From NCBI RefSeq assembly GCF_021155775.2, contig NC_060235.2, forward strand, positions 24,499,598-24,563,597: a DNA stretch of 64,000 bases, written 5' to 3'. Source of the DNA: Neodiprion pinetum (Eukaryota; Arthropoda; Insecta; Hymenoptera; Diprionidae). This document shows, piece after piece, positions 12,101-24,476 of the stretch (the stretch's first letter is position 1; every line of letters starts with the position of its first letter). The translations under genes were made by a program, and so were the position numbers. A model generated the notes under the pieces. It did no database searches and was not told the origin of the DNA. It saw only the letters and a program-made list of their open reading frames with translations.

Positions 12101-15100
12101 GTCTCTACAAAGGAGCTACTTAAACGAGAAAGCCCGTACAAGTATAAGGACGTACTGTTTTTTTTCTGCAATAACAGTCATCGGGGAACGACTGGCAAGT
12201 TCTTCATTCAAGTTAATAATCCTTTCAAAAGTTGGCTAGGAATTTCTTTGTCAAGATTTTGTGCTTTGTGTCGTCAATATCCGTCTGTTTTACTTAATTA
12301 GGCCCATGCCTCTTTCTAATACCTACTTTTTTACTTTCATAACTTGAGCCGATTTATATTATTTTGCACACTTTAAGTCCGAAGGCCGCAGTTATTTTAG
12401 AGGGGAGGGGGGCACTCTTTCTGACGACGAATAGACCGAATATTGGTTATTTACATCGGAGAACAGCTGCACCATTTAATAAGTAGAATTGTTAGTAATA
12501 AACTTTAATGTGTCAGTCAGAGGTCAATCGTCATCGCGAAAAAATCTGCAATGATTTAAATTAATAACAGGCGGGACTGTGACAACGGATTCATACTTGA
12601 GTATCGAATAGTCCTAATACCGAGATAATTAGAAACAACATCATGCTAATGTAGGTGTAATTAACGATCAATCTGAAGTTTAACTCCTAAAGTTATTCGG
12701 AAAGTTTACTTTTAATGACTATTAACCGCGAACTAAGACGAAAGTTCATCCCGGATATTTGAGGGATTCTTCGATATCTTGTTCATATACACGGTGGTGA
12801 CGAGATTTAAGATATAATTAAAAAAAATATATATATTAGTAAATCGGTATTCTCCTCACCTGGAACTTTCTGGAAGTATCCATGGCGTGACTATGGCATT
12901 TAGAAATGGAATTGCAAGCACGTAGCATAGAATTCTCCAGTCTGCGACGAAATAGGCTATCCATGGTAAAATTGTACTTGACAGCGCAAAGTAAAATCCA
13001 AAGGCACCGTTAACCACTAGACTACGTTTATCCACTGCCACGTACTCCAGTACTAATAAGTCAAAAAACAAATCATTTTTCAGAAAGAGATGAATATTAC
13101 TAAGCAGTAGTGATTATTGTATGATTCAATTGACCACGCTAGATCAGCTTGCACAAACTTTTTATTGGAAGTTAACACTGGTTTTTCCATTGCAATTGCT
13201 CATTTATTTTCAGAAAAGAAAAAAAAAAAACGAAACATCATTCCAACGTATTAACAGTACAGTCGCAAAGTGCACAAGTTTTATTCTGTTTAGTTTCCAA
13301 ACTTTCCCCATTTTGCTATGAACGACGTGGTGAGCATATGTGGCCCCCTTATGAATGCCAGTATGACAGTTTTGTTCGAATTACCGTGCAAACTACTGTA
13401 CTGAGTACAAGCTACTACTAGATACTACTTTCAATGACAAACGTAGTAATTTAATTCTAGTGCAACTTTGCAAGCATACACAGCGTGCGTTAGTTCCAGT
13501 TTGAAGGAAATACACTGCAGTAGAAGTGCCAAAGACAGCTTAGATGTACGTGGAATGTGCCTGTGGTGGATCTGCTACAAGATATGGAGTGTTTGAATTC
13601 ACAGAATACTCGTCGTACATTGATGCACGGATGCCATGCTATATTTCAATTGAATGAAGTGAAATTACTCTGGTTCCAGTTATTTTAATTTCTGGTAAAG
13701 GGAACCATGAAGATGATTTTACTTCTCCCACTGCGTCGTACGCGGCTCCTCCAGATTCGATTGCAGAGTTCCAAGAAATACATGATTTCAGTAATGCGTT
13801 CAGTGAATCGTATAAATATTTTTCGACACATGGCCGAATCTTAATCACACTTTGCAAGTTGAACAGCACCAGTGTTAGAGATGCCACGCAAGTGGGCCGA
13901 ACGCTGAGTGATAACTGTGTGCATTGGAATTACTTTATTGGCCTATAGTGATGACTGTTAAATCCGACAAACAAATTTTGCAAATTGTGACAGGTAAATT
14001 GAACTTATTGATCCTACTTTCCTCCGAGATCACCATCAGCTATTTAGCTTCCATTTTGCCAACCTCTGACATGCACAGCCGTACAGTTCAGACGAGTTAC
14101 AAGCTTACTGGTTTCCCTATGTTCCACTTCAGCTGTAAGCAGAAATTTCTTCCTCTGCTCACTTCCAAGTAAATCAGAGCTTTACCACTATTAATCTTTA
14201 AAGACAACCCAATTTTTGCATGAATACTATTACGTTTAGGTGATTATATGAGATCCTTGTTTGATATTTCAAGTTGCGACGGTTCAAGAAAAATCTTTCA
14301 TTCACGTCAAATTCTATACACACACACGGCAGTTATCAATATATGCCACGTTTTCCACGGAATCTGCATTCTCCAGTTCTCAGAAATACTCACCGTACAG
14401 TACCGAATCCAAGCTCATATTGCTCGGATCGTATATTCACGTCTCAAGCAAGTTCATAAGCTTTTGAACATTGTGAAAATTAGAAAATTAATGTATAATT
14501 ACCAATAATCAGCGGAATGTTGATGCAGTTGTCAAACGCTAGTCCAGCGAAAAATCTGATGACGGCGAAGCTCCAAAAGGAATTAGCATAGGCGGTGGCG
14601 ACTGTAGCAAGTAGACCTACTCCATTGCAAATAACGAGAGCAGGTATTCGCCCTTTGTGGTCCGCAAGCCATCCGAAGAGTAGACCGCCAACAATCGATC
14701 CACAGAAGAATATTGATTGGGCAGTAGAGACCAAGTACGAACGATCACACACCCAGTCGAGCTGATAAAAATATTAATATCACTCCTCATGTCTGTCACA
14801 ATATTTTTCAGTATATATGTGATGAGATGTAAGTTCATACAGAGCAGATTTCCTGTTGTATAAAAACACAACATCAAACGATGAGACAACCATCTCTGCG
14901 TGCCTCAGCTTACCTTTATATTAATAATTTTTTTTAATATTAACTCGAAACGAGGGTTGTATATAAATTAGGGTGGGCCGAAAAAATCGACTATTTTTTT
15001 TTTCACTTTGTACTCCGAAAACTTGGTTGGTAGAGACCTCAAAAACATTCTCTCCAATTATGAGCTCTTAATTTTAATCGGAAGGTTCTCCGCCTCGCAG

Positions 15101-18100
15101 TTTTCTATTTTTTTCTTATGGTGAGGCAGAAAAATACATATCTCGGTATGTACTATTTATAAAAAAAAAAATGTATCATATTTTCGTAGGAAATTGAATT
15201 CTCTACAAAAAAGGTCTCTTACAATTTTTTTGTATACCTCACTGTTCAGAAGATATTCACCGTCAAACTTCATATGTATATATATATATATATTTAAAAA
15301 AATACAGCGATCTCAAATAAACCAAAATACCATATCACTGCTGAAATAAATGACCACCTTACCTCCTGCCTCACTTCACTGAAAAAATTACAAGTTGCCG
15401 GCGCTGCTTAGACGTTTTTATCACACATGTATGAAAAGTGGGGCTTTGCGTAGCAGTTTAGCGGAACGAAAGTAGCCAATTTCATCTCAGTGTTGAAAAG
15501 ATAGATTCCCACATGCGTAGTCTATAATTGCCAACTTTCGTCCCTTGTCACACAACATACTATTCATAAAAGAAGAACGCCCACTCCGTGTCGAAAAACA
15601 CCTGTGTATAGAATGAGACCGTGTCGAATGATACCGTGACAAATATTAAAGACGAGTTGTGTAAACGTTCATTTCGAATAATGCTTAAGAAAAATAACGT
15701 CGTGTGGAATAAGGTTGGCTGCACAATGTGTGTGCGCAAAGTGGACTAACGCAAATCATAATGAGGCGAAAAAGGACCCTCTGTATTGCAGCTACCTTGA
15801 AGTGATTATAAAGTGCACATCCATTTCGAATGCCACGAGAGGATTTGTATCGAACCTTAGTTTAGTCTATAATCGCCCAAGTCTACCTGACATAACTGCG
15901 CTATCTTTGACCACACTTGTTGCTTTGCTTATATCTGATACTATAAATCTGTTTAATTTATTATTGAATTGCTCATGAGCATATACATTGAAACAAATAT
16001 TAAACGAAACCTTCACTGAGAAAAATTTTCAGTTCCGGTTGCCGCTCAGTCCTTATAACTATGTATTTTCATTTTTTACCACAATCGACCAATTTACTAG
16101 TTCTAGATACAAAATGAAAATTATTTTTGTAGCTGTTACCGGAAAGTCTAGTATCCGTTACTATTCTTTCTCATTACGATTACTCTTACTATATTTTCTT
16201 GTAGCTGTTGCGAAAATTTAACGCTTGTGCAACAATAAATTGACGTTAAAGCCTTATTTAACTAAAAAAGTAGAGTAAACCAAACAAACTGATTTTGCGT
16301 TGCAATTACCAAAAAAGGATCGACAATAGCTCAAAATGGTTACGTGTACCTCGTTTTTCGTAAGTTCAACAATATTCATATAGTTTTTTTAACCATAGCT
16401 GTTTCACTGAATTTTTCTAGTTACCATGACAAATGAAATTTTTCGCAGTGTTCGAATATCCAATTGATTGAAAATATAATTTTATAGTGATCGCGAAGCC
16501 ATTCAATCATTTTTGCACCGTTTGTGGCCAAGCCTTCATTTGCATTTGATCGATATGGCCATAAATAGATTAATAGATGGTTGTAACCGGTATTAAAGTA
16601 ACCAAAAATAATCAATCTTCGGCGATCGAAGAGCTTCGTAGCAGCAAGTTTTGGTATTAAAAAAAACGACTCACCTCAGCAGCCAAGCTTTTGTACGGAA
16701 TCGAAGTCAAGTTGTACTCCCAAGTGGTACAACTCACTAGACTGCTGTTTTCCTTAGCACTACTGTCATTCCACCGGTGGCAGGTCTCATAGGGTGGATC
16801 TGCATTTAATAATTGTGGTATATTCTCGTTGCGTCTACAACAATGGAAAAAGTTTGATACTATTTTTATAGCTACGTTTGTTACATATGTATGAGTGATC
16901 TTGTCACGCGTATACAGGTGACTTCTTTTCATCATGGGTTGATTTTAATACAACACGTGAGTTTGATTTCCATTAAACGCAATGCAACTAGTCTGGAATT
17001 ATACTGCTTGAAGTTGGTAGTTCACATAAATATTACATATCACTAAAAAGTGCTCGTAGCGAAGTGTGGGAAGGAAATTAAAAAAATTTATTCTATTTGC
17101 TTAGGAAACGTCAACTAAATGTTAAGGCAATGGTTCTGAATATCAACTCGAAATGAAAAATTCCTAAAATGACAAAGCAAAAATGGCAGACTTGAAATAA
17201 TATTGGGAAATTTTAGAACCTAATTCAATAAGTACAGACACTTAGAGTGATTCTGACCCTTTCGAGATCCCTAGTAATTTTACGACCCACGGTTATATAA
17301 AATTGTATAAAAATGAAAGTTAACTGAATGCTATTTTCTGACAGAATCTTTCTTTTGACCTAAACTAACTTTTTAGGGGGTGGCATGGTGGAAAATAGCA
17401 AATAACTTTTTTTTTTGAAAGACCATAGTATACATATGCATACATCGATTTTTATTTTATTGTGTTACTACACTGCGAAATTTTAAAAGTTTCTTGGAAA
17501 CACTATCAGTAACGCCATCACGTTAGAAATTACATTACGCGGCAATCTTCAATTTGACTTTAAATAAGGGTTGTAATAAGAATATGAAAACTTTTCTGCG
17601 CTACCTTCGTCAACAACTCAACTACTTTGCAGTTTTTGAAAGGAGGTAGCACAGAAAATAGAGTTTGCGGCATGTGTGCATATAAAGACTTTTTGACTCG
17701 TGTGCGACACTTTACACTCGTCAAAAAAAATCGCTTTTTTACGCGAACTTGCCAGGAGGATAAGTACCTAACACTCGATAGAGATACCAAAAATTTCAGG
17801 CGCAATCCCAAAATTCCCAAAATTCCCAAGGATTCAAGGAGTTTCCAAGGTAAAAAAAAACCCGATAGTAATTCAAGAAGTTGAAGGATTTTCCAGGCTA
17901 ATAGACACCTTGCGAAATCAGCTTGGCTTCTTTCTGTTTGATATCGAGATTAAATTCGCTGCTCGCCTTGCCCAGAAATACACAATAAGGGGTCATCCAT
18001 TAATTATGTCACACGCAAAGAGGGAGGGAGGGGGATCCCCAAGCCGGACGAGATGTGCCGGGGGGAGTGGGGGTTCATAAGCTTCGTGACGTCACATCTA

Positions 18101-19131
18101 ATCTGAAATATTAATACAACGAAATACGGCCACAGGTGAAATAAACGTCATACAAATATGATATTTTGAAATTTAAAATTGTAAGTATTAACACTTTGCA
18201 GGACGCAAGGCTTTATGCAAAACATTCGTGTGTTGCATTTAATATTCATACACCGACAGACCGATACACCTTCATTCCATGCTAACTTTCGCTCCTTGAT
18301 GGTCATTGTTTTTTAGTTCTGTTATTTATTTGCCGTTAAAAATGAACGTAATATATGAAAATCTGTTTGATCAACAATGGCGACGATGCGCTATAGCTGG
18401 ACGAAGAAAACGTTGACATTTCTGATATTCCCATTGCCATCCAAAACGATAATGAAGTAGATGCTGTGTCAGTAATGAATAATGTATAGGAATGGTTTGA
18501 AAGTCCATAGACACCGGATGATTAATTTTTTTCAGTGAAAGCAATATAAGAATGTACATTTTTTCACATTTATCTGAGAACATACAAACTGCTACTTTGT
18601 GTGAAAATATTAATAAAACTTATGGTTTCAAACGGCTTCACTTTCATCGTTTAGTTACTGGATCCGTACACGAAATTGATTAACAATAAGGTAATTGAAC
18701 AAATATCATATGCTGCGTATACTTTTATATTACCTCAATACTTGTAATAGTATATTCAATCTTTTCTCGTAAGTCTTTAGAGTGAACTTTAGACTATTTC
18801 ACGTTAAATCTTACATTCGTTAGAATTTTAAAGGTTAAATTATATTTTAAAAAATGTACCTTTCCTCGATTGTTAAGTTTCCCAGTCCATCAACGTGACA
18901 CCAATATGTAGTAGGAACCAAAGTGATGAAAAATTGCCCAAAATAAAGCACAGAGTACGTAAAACAATATGGAATTAAAGAGATTAGTAGGAGCCACTGA
19001 TAGAACCCAAAATCTCCAACGTGTGGAAGCATATCATCGAAAGATTTCAAGTCGAGCCTCAGAGGTTCAGTACTTTCAATGTCGCTCCCTTGGGTGTCAC
19101 CCGGCCTTCGATTATTAGGACGACTCTTCAT
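9176..19131 (-). CDS. Organic cation transporter-like protein (SLC22 family, major facilitator superfamily)
   Basis: Nine coding exons, listed 5' to 3' on the minus strand: 19131-18860, 16834-16675, 14761-14503, 13052-12860, 12017-11912, 11731-11628, 11152-10938, 10631-10456, 9367-9176. All introns are GT-AG, phases close exactly, and the total is 558 aa, normal for SLC22. The plasma-membrane MFS carrier should have 12 TM segments: a cytosolic polar N-terminus, TM1 at about 45-68, then a large extracellular loop with Cys and N-glycosylation sequons (NLT, NDS, NSS). It has GWLADHKGR (about 174-182, MFS loop 2-3 signature), FDNC before TM4, PESSRW in the central loop, ELPAG (about 397) and DRWGRR (about 409-414). 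The end, LPETMGEDLPQTLQEGEDF, is the family's cytosolic C-terminus. An in-frame TAA upstream supports ATG 19131. The substrate (organic cation, carnitine-like or carcinine-like) cannot be read from sequence. Confidence 0.94.
14964..15310. repeat. Interspersed repeat starting TAGGGTGGGCCGAAAAAAT
   Basis: This block in the transporter's second intron (between the 16.7 and 14.7 kb exons) begins with TAGGGTGGGCCGAAAAAAT and contains poly-T and poly-A runs and the phrase TTCAGAAGATATTCACCGTC. It ends in a TA microsatellite. The layout resembles a second block at 27183-27472, which has a TTTCGAGATATTCATTC phrase and a CACCACCCTGTT end. The element class is unknown. The call rests on shared motifs and general familiarity with such insect repeats. 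Confidence 0.45.
15271..15295. repeat. (TA)n microsatellite
   Basis: About 20 bases of nearly pure TA dinucleotides lie in the transporter intron, at the edge of the TAGGGTGG-type repeat. Confidence 0.8.
17988..18105. repeat. Repeat with GGGTCATCCATTAATTATGT motif and G-rich interior
   Basis: The segment opens with GGGGTCATCCATTAATTATG followed by TCACAC. It then contains a purine-rich GGGAGGGAGGGGGATCC stretch and a GGGGGGAGTGGGGG run, and closes with GTGACGTCACATC. The opening and the closing GTGACGTCAC form a loose inverted pair. This resembles a common arthropod interspersed element, but I cannot assign a named family. It lies in the first coding intron of the transporter gene. Confidence 0.45.
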
Positions 19132-19171
19132 ACTTGCTACTGGCTGCGCACCTTGCAAGTTACGCGTTTAG
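19132..19171 (-). other. 5'UTR part of the first coding exon of the SLC22 gene
   Basis: On the minus strand a poly-T tract ending in CACAG precedes CTAAACGCG, a good 3' splice site whose exon starts at 19171. It is followed after about 40 bases by the predicted ATG at 19131. An in-frame TAA lies just inside this exon. The transcript therefore probably has at least one noncoding upstream exon, not located with confidence, somewhere to the right. Confidence 0.55.
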
Positions 19172-19989
19172 CTGTGAAAAAAAAAAATCTCAAATTACAA
19201 ATCAACGGTAGAACAAACAATAAGTGCGAGAACAAGTGCCTGGAATTTACTCTCCCAATAGAACTGAACATGTTTCATTGATTCGTTTTATGCATGAAGG
19301 TTAAGCTTCTGAGTTTGTACCAGTTTTCTTCCAATACGATGTACGCGGTGAAAAAATATGATGCAATTGATACGTTGCGTGATTCATCGCCTACTATGTA
19401 ATTTTCAAATTCATGTCAATAACGCGTGGAGGTAACCACATCCTGAATCAAGTACACAGATATTCACTTAAAACATTTGGTCCACGCGTCAATAAACCAA
19501 ACTTTGAACCATGTATTCGATCAAATTTCCCGCCTCAAAAGAGCCCCAACATGTCATGAAATTCGTTGGTAATTCTGATTACTGAATTTTATACAACTTA
19601 AAATCTATACAGAGTAAACAAATTTTTCTCAATTTCGACGCAATTATCATTGATTTTCATTCGTAAAATGACTTTAGTACCTGTTAGTAGCCGAACATCG
19701 CAAAAATAAATAAAAATTGTTCATTCCGACAGTTCAGTTGAAATACCCCTGATGTAATCAGAAATAATTGTAACGTGGATGTACAATGTACATCTGTCTC
19801 TACACTTAATATTTAATAGTTCCAATTAAGTCTATTTTATATTTTAGCGTACTTGCTCTTGATGAAAGTTACATGTTAGCTTCAATTGAAAGCTTAACGA
19901 GCTGCTGCTAGTTGATCCTGTATACAGGGTGTTGCATTTTTAAAGTTATGATTAAAATCTGAAATGCTCGATTTTATACACAAGCGTTT

Positions 19990-20255
19990 TCTCTGACGCA
20001 TGCGCACTTTCGAGTAACTTAATTTTATGCACTGCGTCATTGCGCGTAAGTTACCTAAACCACATTTCACACCCCGTCAGTGGCATCTAATTCGGTGCTT
20101 TTCAAATCAAACTTTCGTTCGTAGGTGTTGGATCTAATTCATGTGATTTCAACGCTCGCTTGGGCTCGTGCTGCATTCACACGAGTACAAGTGCAGAGGT
20201 GACGGTACGAGTCTAACGCTGCATTTCCACTCATCGGAAATCGGCCATTTTCCGC
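19990..20255 (-). repeat. Interspersed repeat, longest copy of a three-copy family
   Basis: Read on the minus strand, this segment contains in order: GATGAGTGGAAATGCAGCG, TGCACTTGTACTCG, AAAGTTTGATTTGAAAAG, GTTTAGGTAACTTACGCG, then AAGTTACTCGAAAGTGCGC and ATGCGTC. The same blocks occur in the same order on the + strand at 47225-47415, and the last two at 4560-4640. Co-linearity of five blocks in two places shows a genuine repeat family. No coding capacity is visible. Confidence 0.65.
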
Positions 20256-21420
20256 ACTCGTAACACAAATGACAATACACTATTTTTGAATCGAGGCTTT
20301 TTTGAAGCCATATATTTTAATCCAAAGCTTGCAGAATAGTGTGAGCTTAGTCATCTCATTATCATTCAACAACCGCCAATGACGAGTCATGATGCATAGG
20401 CAACGAAGAATTTTTTCAACAATAAACATATAAAACAGGATTTACACCGTTGGTTAGACAGTGTATATCAAGGTACTGAAACCGTGGAATCATATATATA
20501 TTAGAAAAATACTGATACAAATCGTATATAACGCCAAATACACGAAATAAAGATAACCTCGTAACATCTTTAAGTATATAATCATGTGGCATTCATAATC
20601 AAGTGGCATTACCGAATGTCAATTATCCACCATTGCAGCCTACTCAGATTAGCAAGTATTAAAATATTAAAGACATCAAGGCACAGATAACATAATGAAT
20701 AAACAATAAAAAAAAAACTCGTGAAGCGAGTGAGTCCGGCATGTATGATACAGATTGTCTCGATATTGTTGAGACTTACGCAAGTAAATGTTTATAAAGA
20801 TCCAAATAAATAATAACTAGGTCTATACGACCACGAGGTTTTTTACACCAACTCAACCATCGTTTGATCAAAAATTTGATCTTGGCTATCCCCGATTTGT
20901 TAAAAAAAGTTGAAAGAAAAAATTGTCTGATATGAATATTACCTTCGAAATACATTTTATTAATTTACCAAAATATAATTTTATCCAAAATTATAAGGGG
21001 TTTCCAAAGTGCGAACAACAAAATAGATTCGAAATCGTCGGGGTTCAACGTTCGTTTAGTTGAAACTTTATTCGAAATTTTCCAAAATTCAATTTCAACC
21101 TTGGTAGACAAGGTATATACTGGAAAATAAATAACGAGTATGTGAGATAAATTTCAGCGATTACGACTGACTTAAATCTTTCTGCAAGCAATGTTTTAAA
21201 TTTACTAACTATTATAATGTAAGGAGTTACATATACTTGGTAGTGGACCAAGTTTCGTACAAGGTCGCGCATTCCGCCATTTGTCGTCATGGCAAGTCAC
21301 GCTGAGCCTAAAGCGCAGTCAAAATACAACATAACCTCAATTATAACCCTGATAAACGCATAAACAAACGTGGTGGGTCATGCTACGCGTTGATTCTCAT
21401 CGTTTCACGATTTTAATAAA

Positions 21421-21540
21421 ATGTACAATTGTTCGGTTAAGAGTTGTAAGAATCGTGATGGGGCCTGGCAGAGATAAAAGCATTCGCATTTCCACTATGC
21501 GCGGACCGAAGAATTGATCGCTTCTTGTGACGTCTACTGA
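21421..21540 (+). pseudogene. Possible degenerate THAP-like zinc-finger fragment
   Basis: An ATG at 21421 opens MYNCSVKSCKNRDGAW. This has the CxxxxC spacing and CKNR wording typical of the start of THAP DNA-binding domains. The frame stops at 21475-21477 but continues readably to an HSHFHYART segment, which could match the FHRFP-like step of a THAP finger. No rest of the domain follows. It may be a remnant of a P-element-like or THAP-derived gene, or chance. Confidence 0.22.
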
Positions 21541-24157
21541 GGGAACTTTTCTATTGGTTCGTCAGAAAAGCTGTGTTGTAGCACACCTAACTCGTTAGAC
21601 TATGATAACTCAAGGACATAAAACCACTCCAGTTATACACAAAAAAAAAAAAAAGGAATACTTGAAAACGAGAATTTGGAAAATAAAATTATACTTGTAG
21701 TTTTATCGGCGATACTACATGGAATAGAGTGGACCTGCGATTTTTAACAACGACTCAAGTGTGGAATAGTTGATGGCCGAGGCAAAATTTTTGCTACAAC
21801 ATATAATGTACAAGATGTGTGTCCACTACAGATCTCGTTTTTCAATGAGAAAAGGGTCTTTATTTATTGCCGTTCCAAACAGTATAACAACGGACAGTCA
21901 ACCGCCAATCTATTGAAAAGGCATTTGTGTGAGAATCGTCGCATCCGGACGAGGTTTAGGTTAGTAACGTTAACGTGACGGAATCTCGCAAAAAACTATC
22001 CATGTCTCTAATTCCAGAAGAGCTTTAAATCGTAATAGTCAAGTTTTTTTAAAAATATAAGTATTTTTATCTAGTTTTCGTTTATTCGGGATTACGAAAC
22101 TTCAGATATTTTTAAGTTGTGAAATAACTACTATTCTTACAGAAATACATCGCTGCGGCAACATTGCTATGTCAATGGTCATTGTGTAAGCCCAATGCAG
22201 GGATCTGTGTAAATATCATTCCAATTCCGTAATGTATATAATTTTTGTTTACATTTCATAAATTAAGAAATTCAATGTCATGAACATAATAGAGTCGAAG
22301 AATATTTGTTTGTTCATTTCTATGTGATAGTTTCTGGATCCTCATTATGAAGCCTAAATGAATAGGAAAATGATTGAAAAAATGATTGAATCTCTTGAAA
22401 AGAAATGCTTCGTAAAATTCATGCACCTAAGATTCAAGCGCCGTATCAATGAAACATTTGTCCTTGGTCGAGATGTCAGGTTCTCCTTTCACAATTTGAG
22501 ACGTCACGTTCTTCCACATTGTCGTCGACATGCCGTGACAGTCTAGATCTTCACGAAAACGTGTAATCTCGTAGGTACATGATATAGATAGACACGCATA
22601 ACCCATGCAATAATACTATGCTCTTACAACGTTAATCTAATAAAATCAATTTACATATATACTATACGCTTATCTCTCACACGCTCGCGCGTGTCGCAGA
22701 TATATATAGCTAAATGCCCCTGAAATTGTGTTATTTACGAGGTGATTCAGTACGTGGGGATCACCGGACACTCGCTAATTCGTAGGAAGAAAGTAAAACT
22801 TAAATTACTGTTGACAATTTTTTCCTAAACCAACGGTTTTCGAAACCTGTAACTTTGAGGTTTTAGTAGGGATTAGTGCTACTATCTGTGAAAAAACTCA
22901 CATCCTCATACCATGCAATCTCGACGGATTGCACAGACTCGAAACCTGACTTTTTTCCATTTACAGGAAATACGATTTGTCCATATTACTCGGTACATAT
23001 AATGATGTAAATTTTTTCTCAGATAGCAGCTACTAATGCCCACTAAAACCACACTGTTACAGAGTTTCTTGAACATTATTACTCTTACAGTATAATATTA
23101 CTGAGAATGTGTCCGAAACACGTCACGTCACAGCTTATTGTCAGATAAGTCATGATCGTGTGGTCAAAGTAATTGCACGGTTGCTCTTATCGCTGCATTG
23201 TCGAACCTGATATTATCTGATTTGCAAATGTACGTAGAGCACGGACTTGTGGACCAAGCTATCCCTTGCGGGGGTGAAGCGAAAGCTAAAATAGAAAAGG
23301 AATCAATCCTCGGCCATCTCGAGGAGCGATACGTATGTACAGGGAATTCCTGGTTAACGGACAATCTCCGAGCCACGTACCACCATCAGCGCCGACAAAG
23401 TTGCAAAATAAAAAGTTTTATTATACTCAATACTCGATCGGAGTCGTATTTTCCGTGATAAATCAAGTGTAAGATTAAAATGGGACACCCGGTATATCAG
23501 TGGTATCGGACAAATGCTGGGACGAAAACTTGCGCACGTGTTGGCGCCGGTAATACCGTACCACAAATGTCCGTTATAGTTCCTCTCGTTCCCCCTAAGA
23601 TTCATACCCCTCGTCAATAACAATCGTTTGCGATCCGTTCATAAGTCCACTGTTTGCGCTATATTCAAAGTATCTAAGAATGAATGCTATTAACTTTGGT
23701 TAATTCAGCATTATTCATCCATGATTTCCTGACTACATTATTTTTTGGGATTTTGAAACATTTGGTGAAGTTCTATCACCGCAGTAACTCTTTATTTGTC
23801 AGTAACAATCACTGAACTTTATAGTCGGGGAGCTGAGGGACCAAATATGCAACAGGTTTATAAATACTGATATTTTAATCTTGTTGTTAGGTCAGATATC
23901 AGTTTGCAGTCAGCCAGTTTTGGCTCCAGACTTGCAAAAAAAAAACATGTATGTCGCAACTGTTTTATAAAATCTTAAAATTAGTCTGTGAACAGTAAGA
24001 CAACTAAAAAACTATGTAGACATGGTCAGTCTGCAAAATATTGTAACAGTACGCATCAACAGCACGCTAAACTCATCAAAAAATTAAGTTGGTGCAAGTG
24101 ATTTATAAAATTTACAATTTTGCGTACAAGTAGTTTGTAGTATTCAAAACAAGAACA

Positions 24158-24476
24158 TAGTCAGTCCGAATTTTTATGGACAAACGCCGTCGGCGGTAAT
24201 TAAAAGGGCGCTCCGCACGCTTGATTTATATAACGCTATTGACCGCAAAATGGTGTTATGTAATTGAGAAAAAAAAAACAATTTAGATAAACCCCATTTT
24301 TCTCCCGTTACTCGATTTAAGATGTTTCGTGTTAGAAAAATTATAGATAATATTGCGTATTATAACCATTTATTTTATTATTAAATATAATCAGCTCACA
24401 CCAAAAAGCGCGCTATGTAAATTAACTTTCTATTGACTGCCGACGGCGTTTGTTCCAAAAGAATTCGGAATGACTA
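24158..24476. mobile_element. MITE with about 40-base terminal inverted repeats and TA target duplication
   Basis: The left end reads TA then GTCAGTCCGAATTTTTATGG, then ACAAACGCCGTCGGCGG. The right end is its near reverse complement: CTGCCGACGGCGTTTGTTCC, then AAAAGAATTCGGAATGAC, then TA. The element is about 315 bases without the flanking TA on each side. The interior has further loosely mirrored segments and no ORF. The TA duplication and TIR suggest a non-autonomous Tc1/mariner-type element, but no transposase is present to confirm this. Confidence 0.7.
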
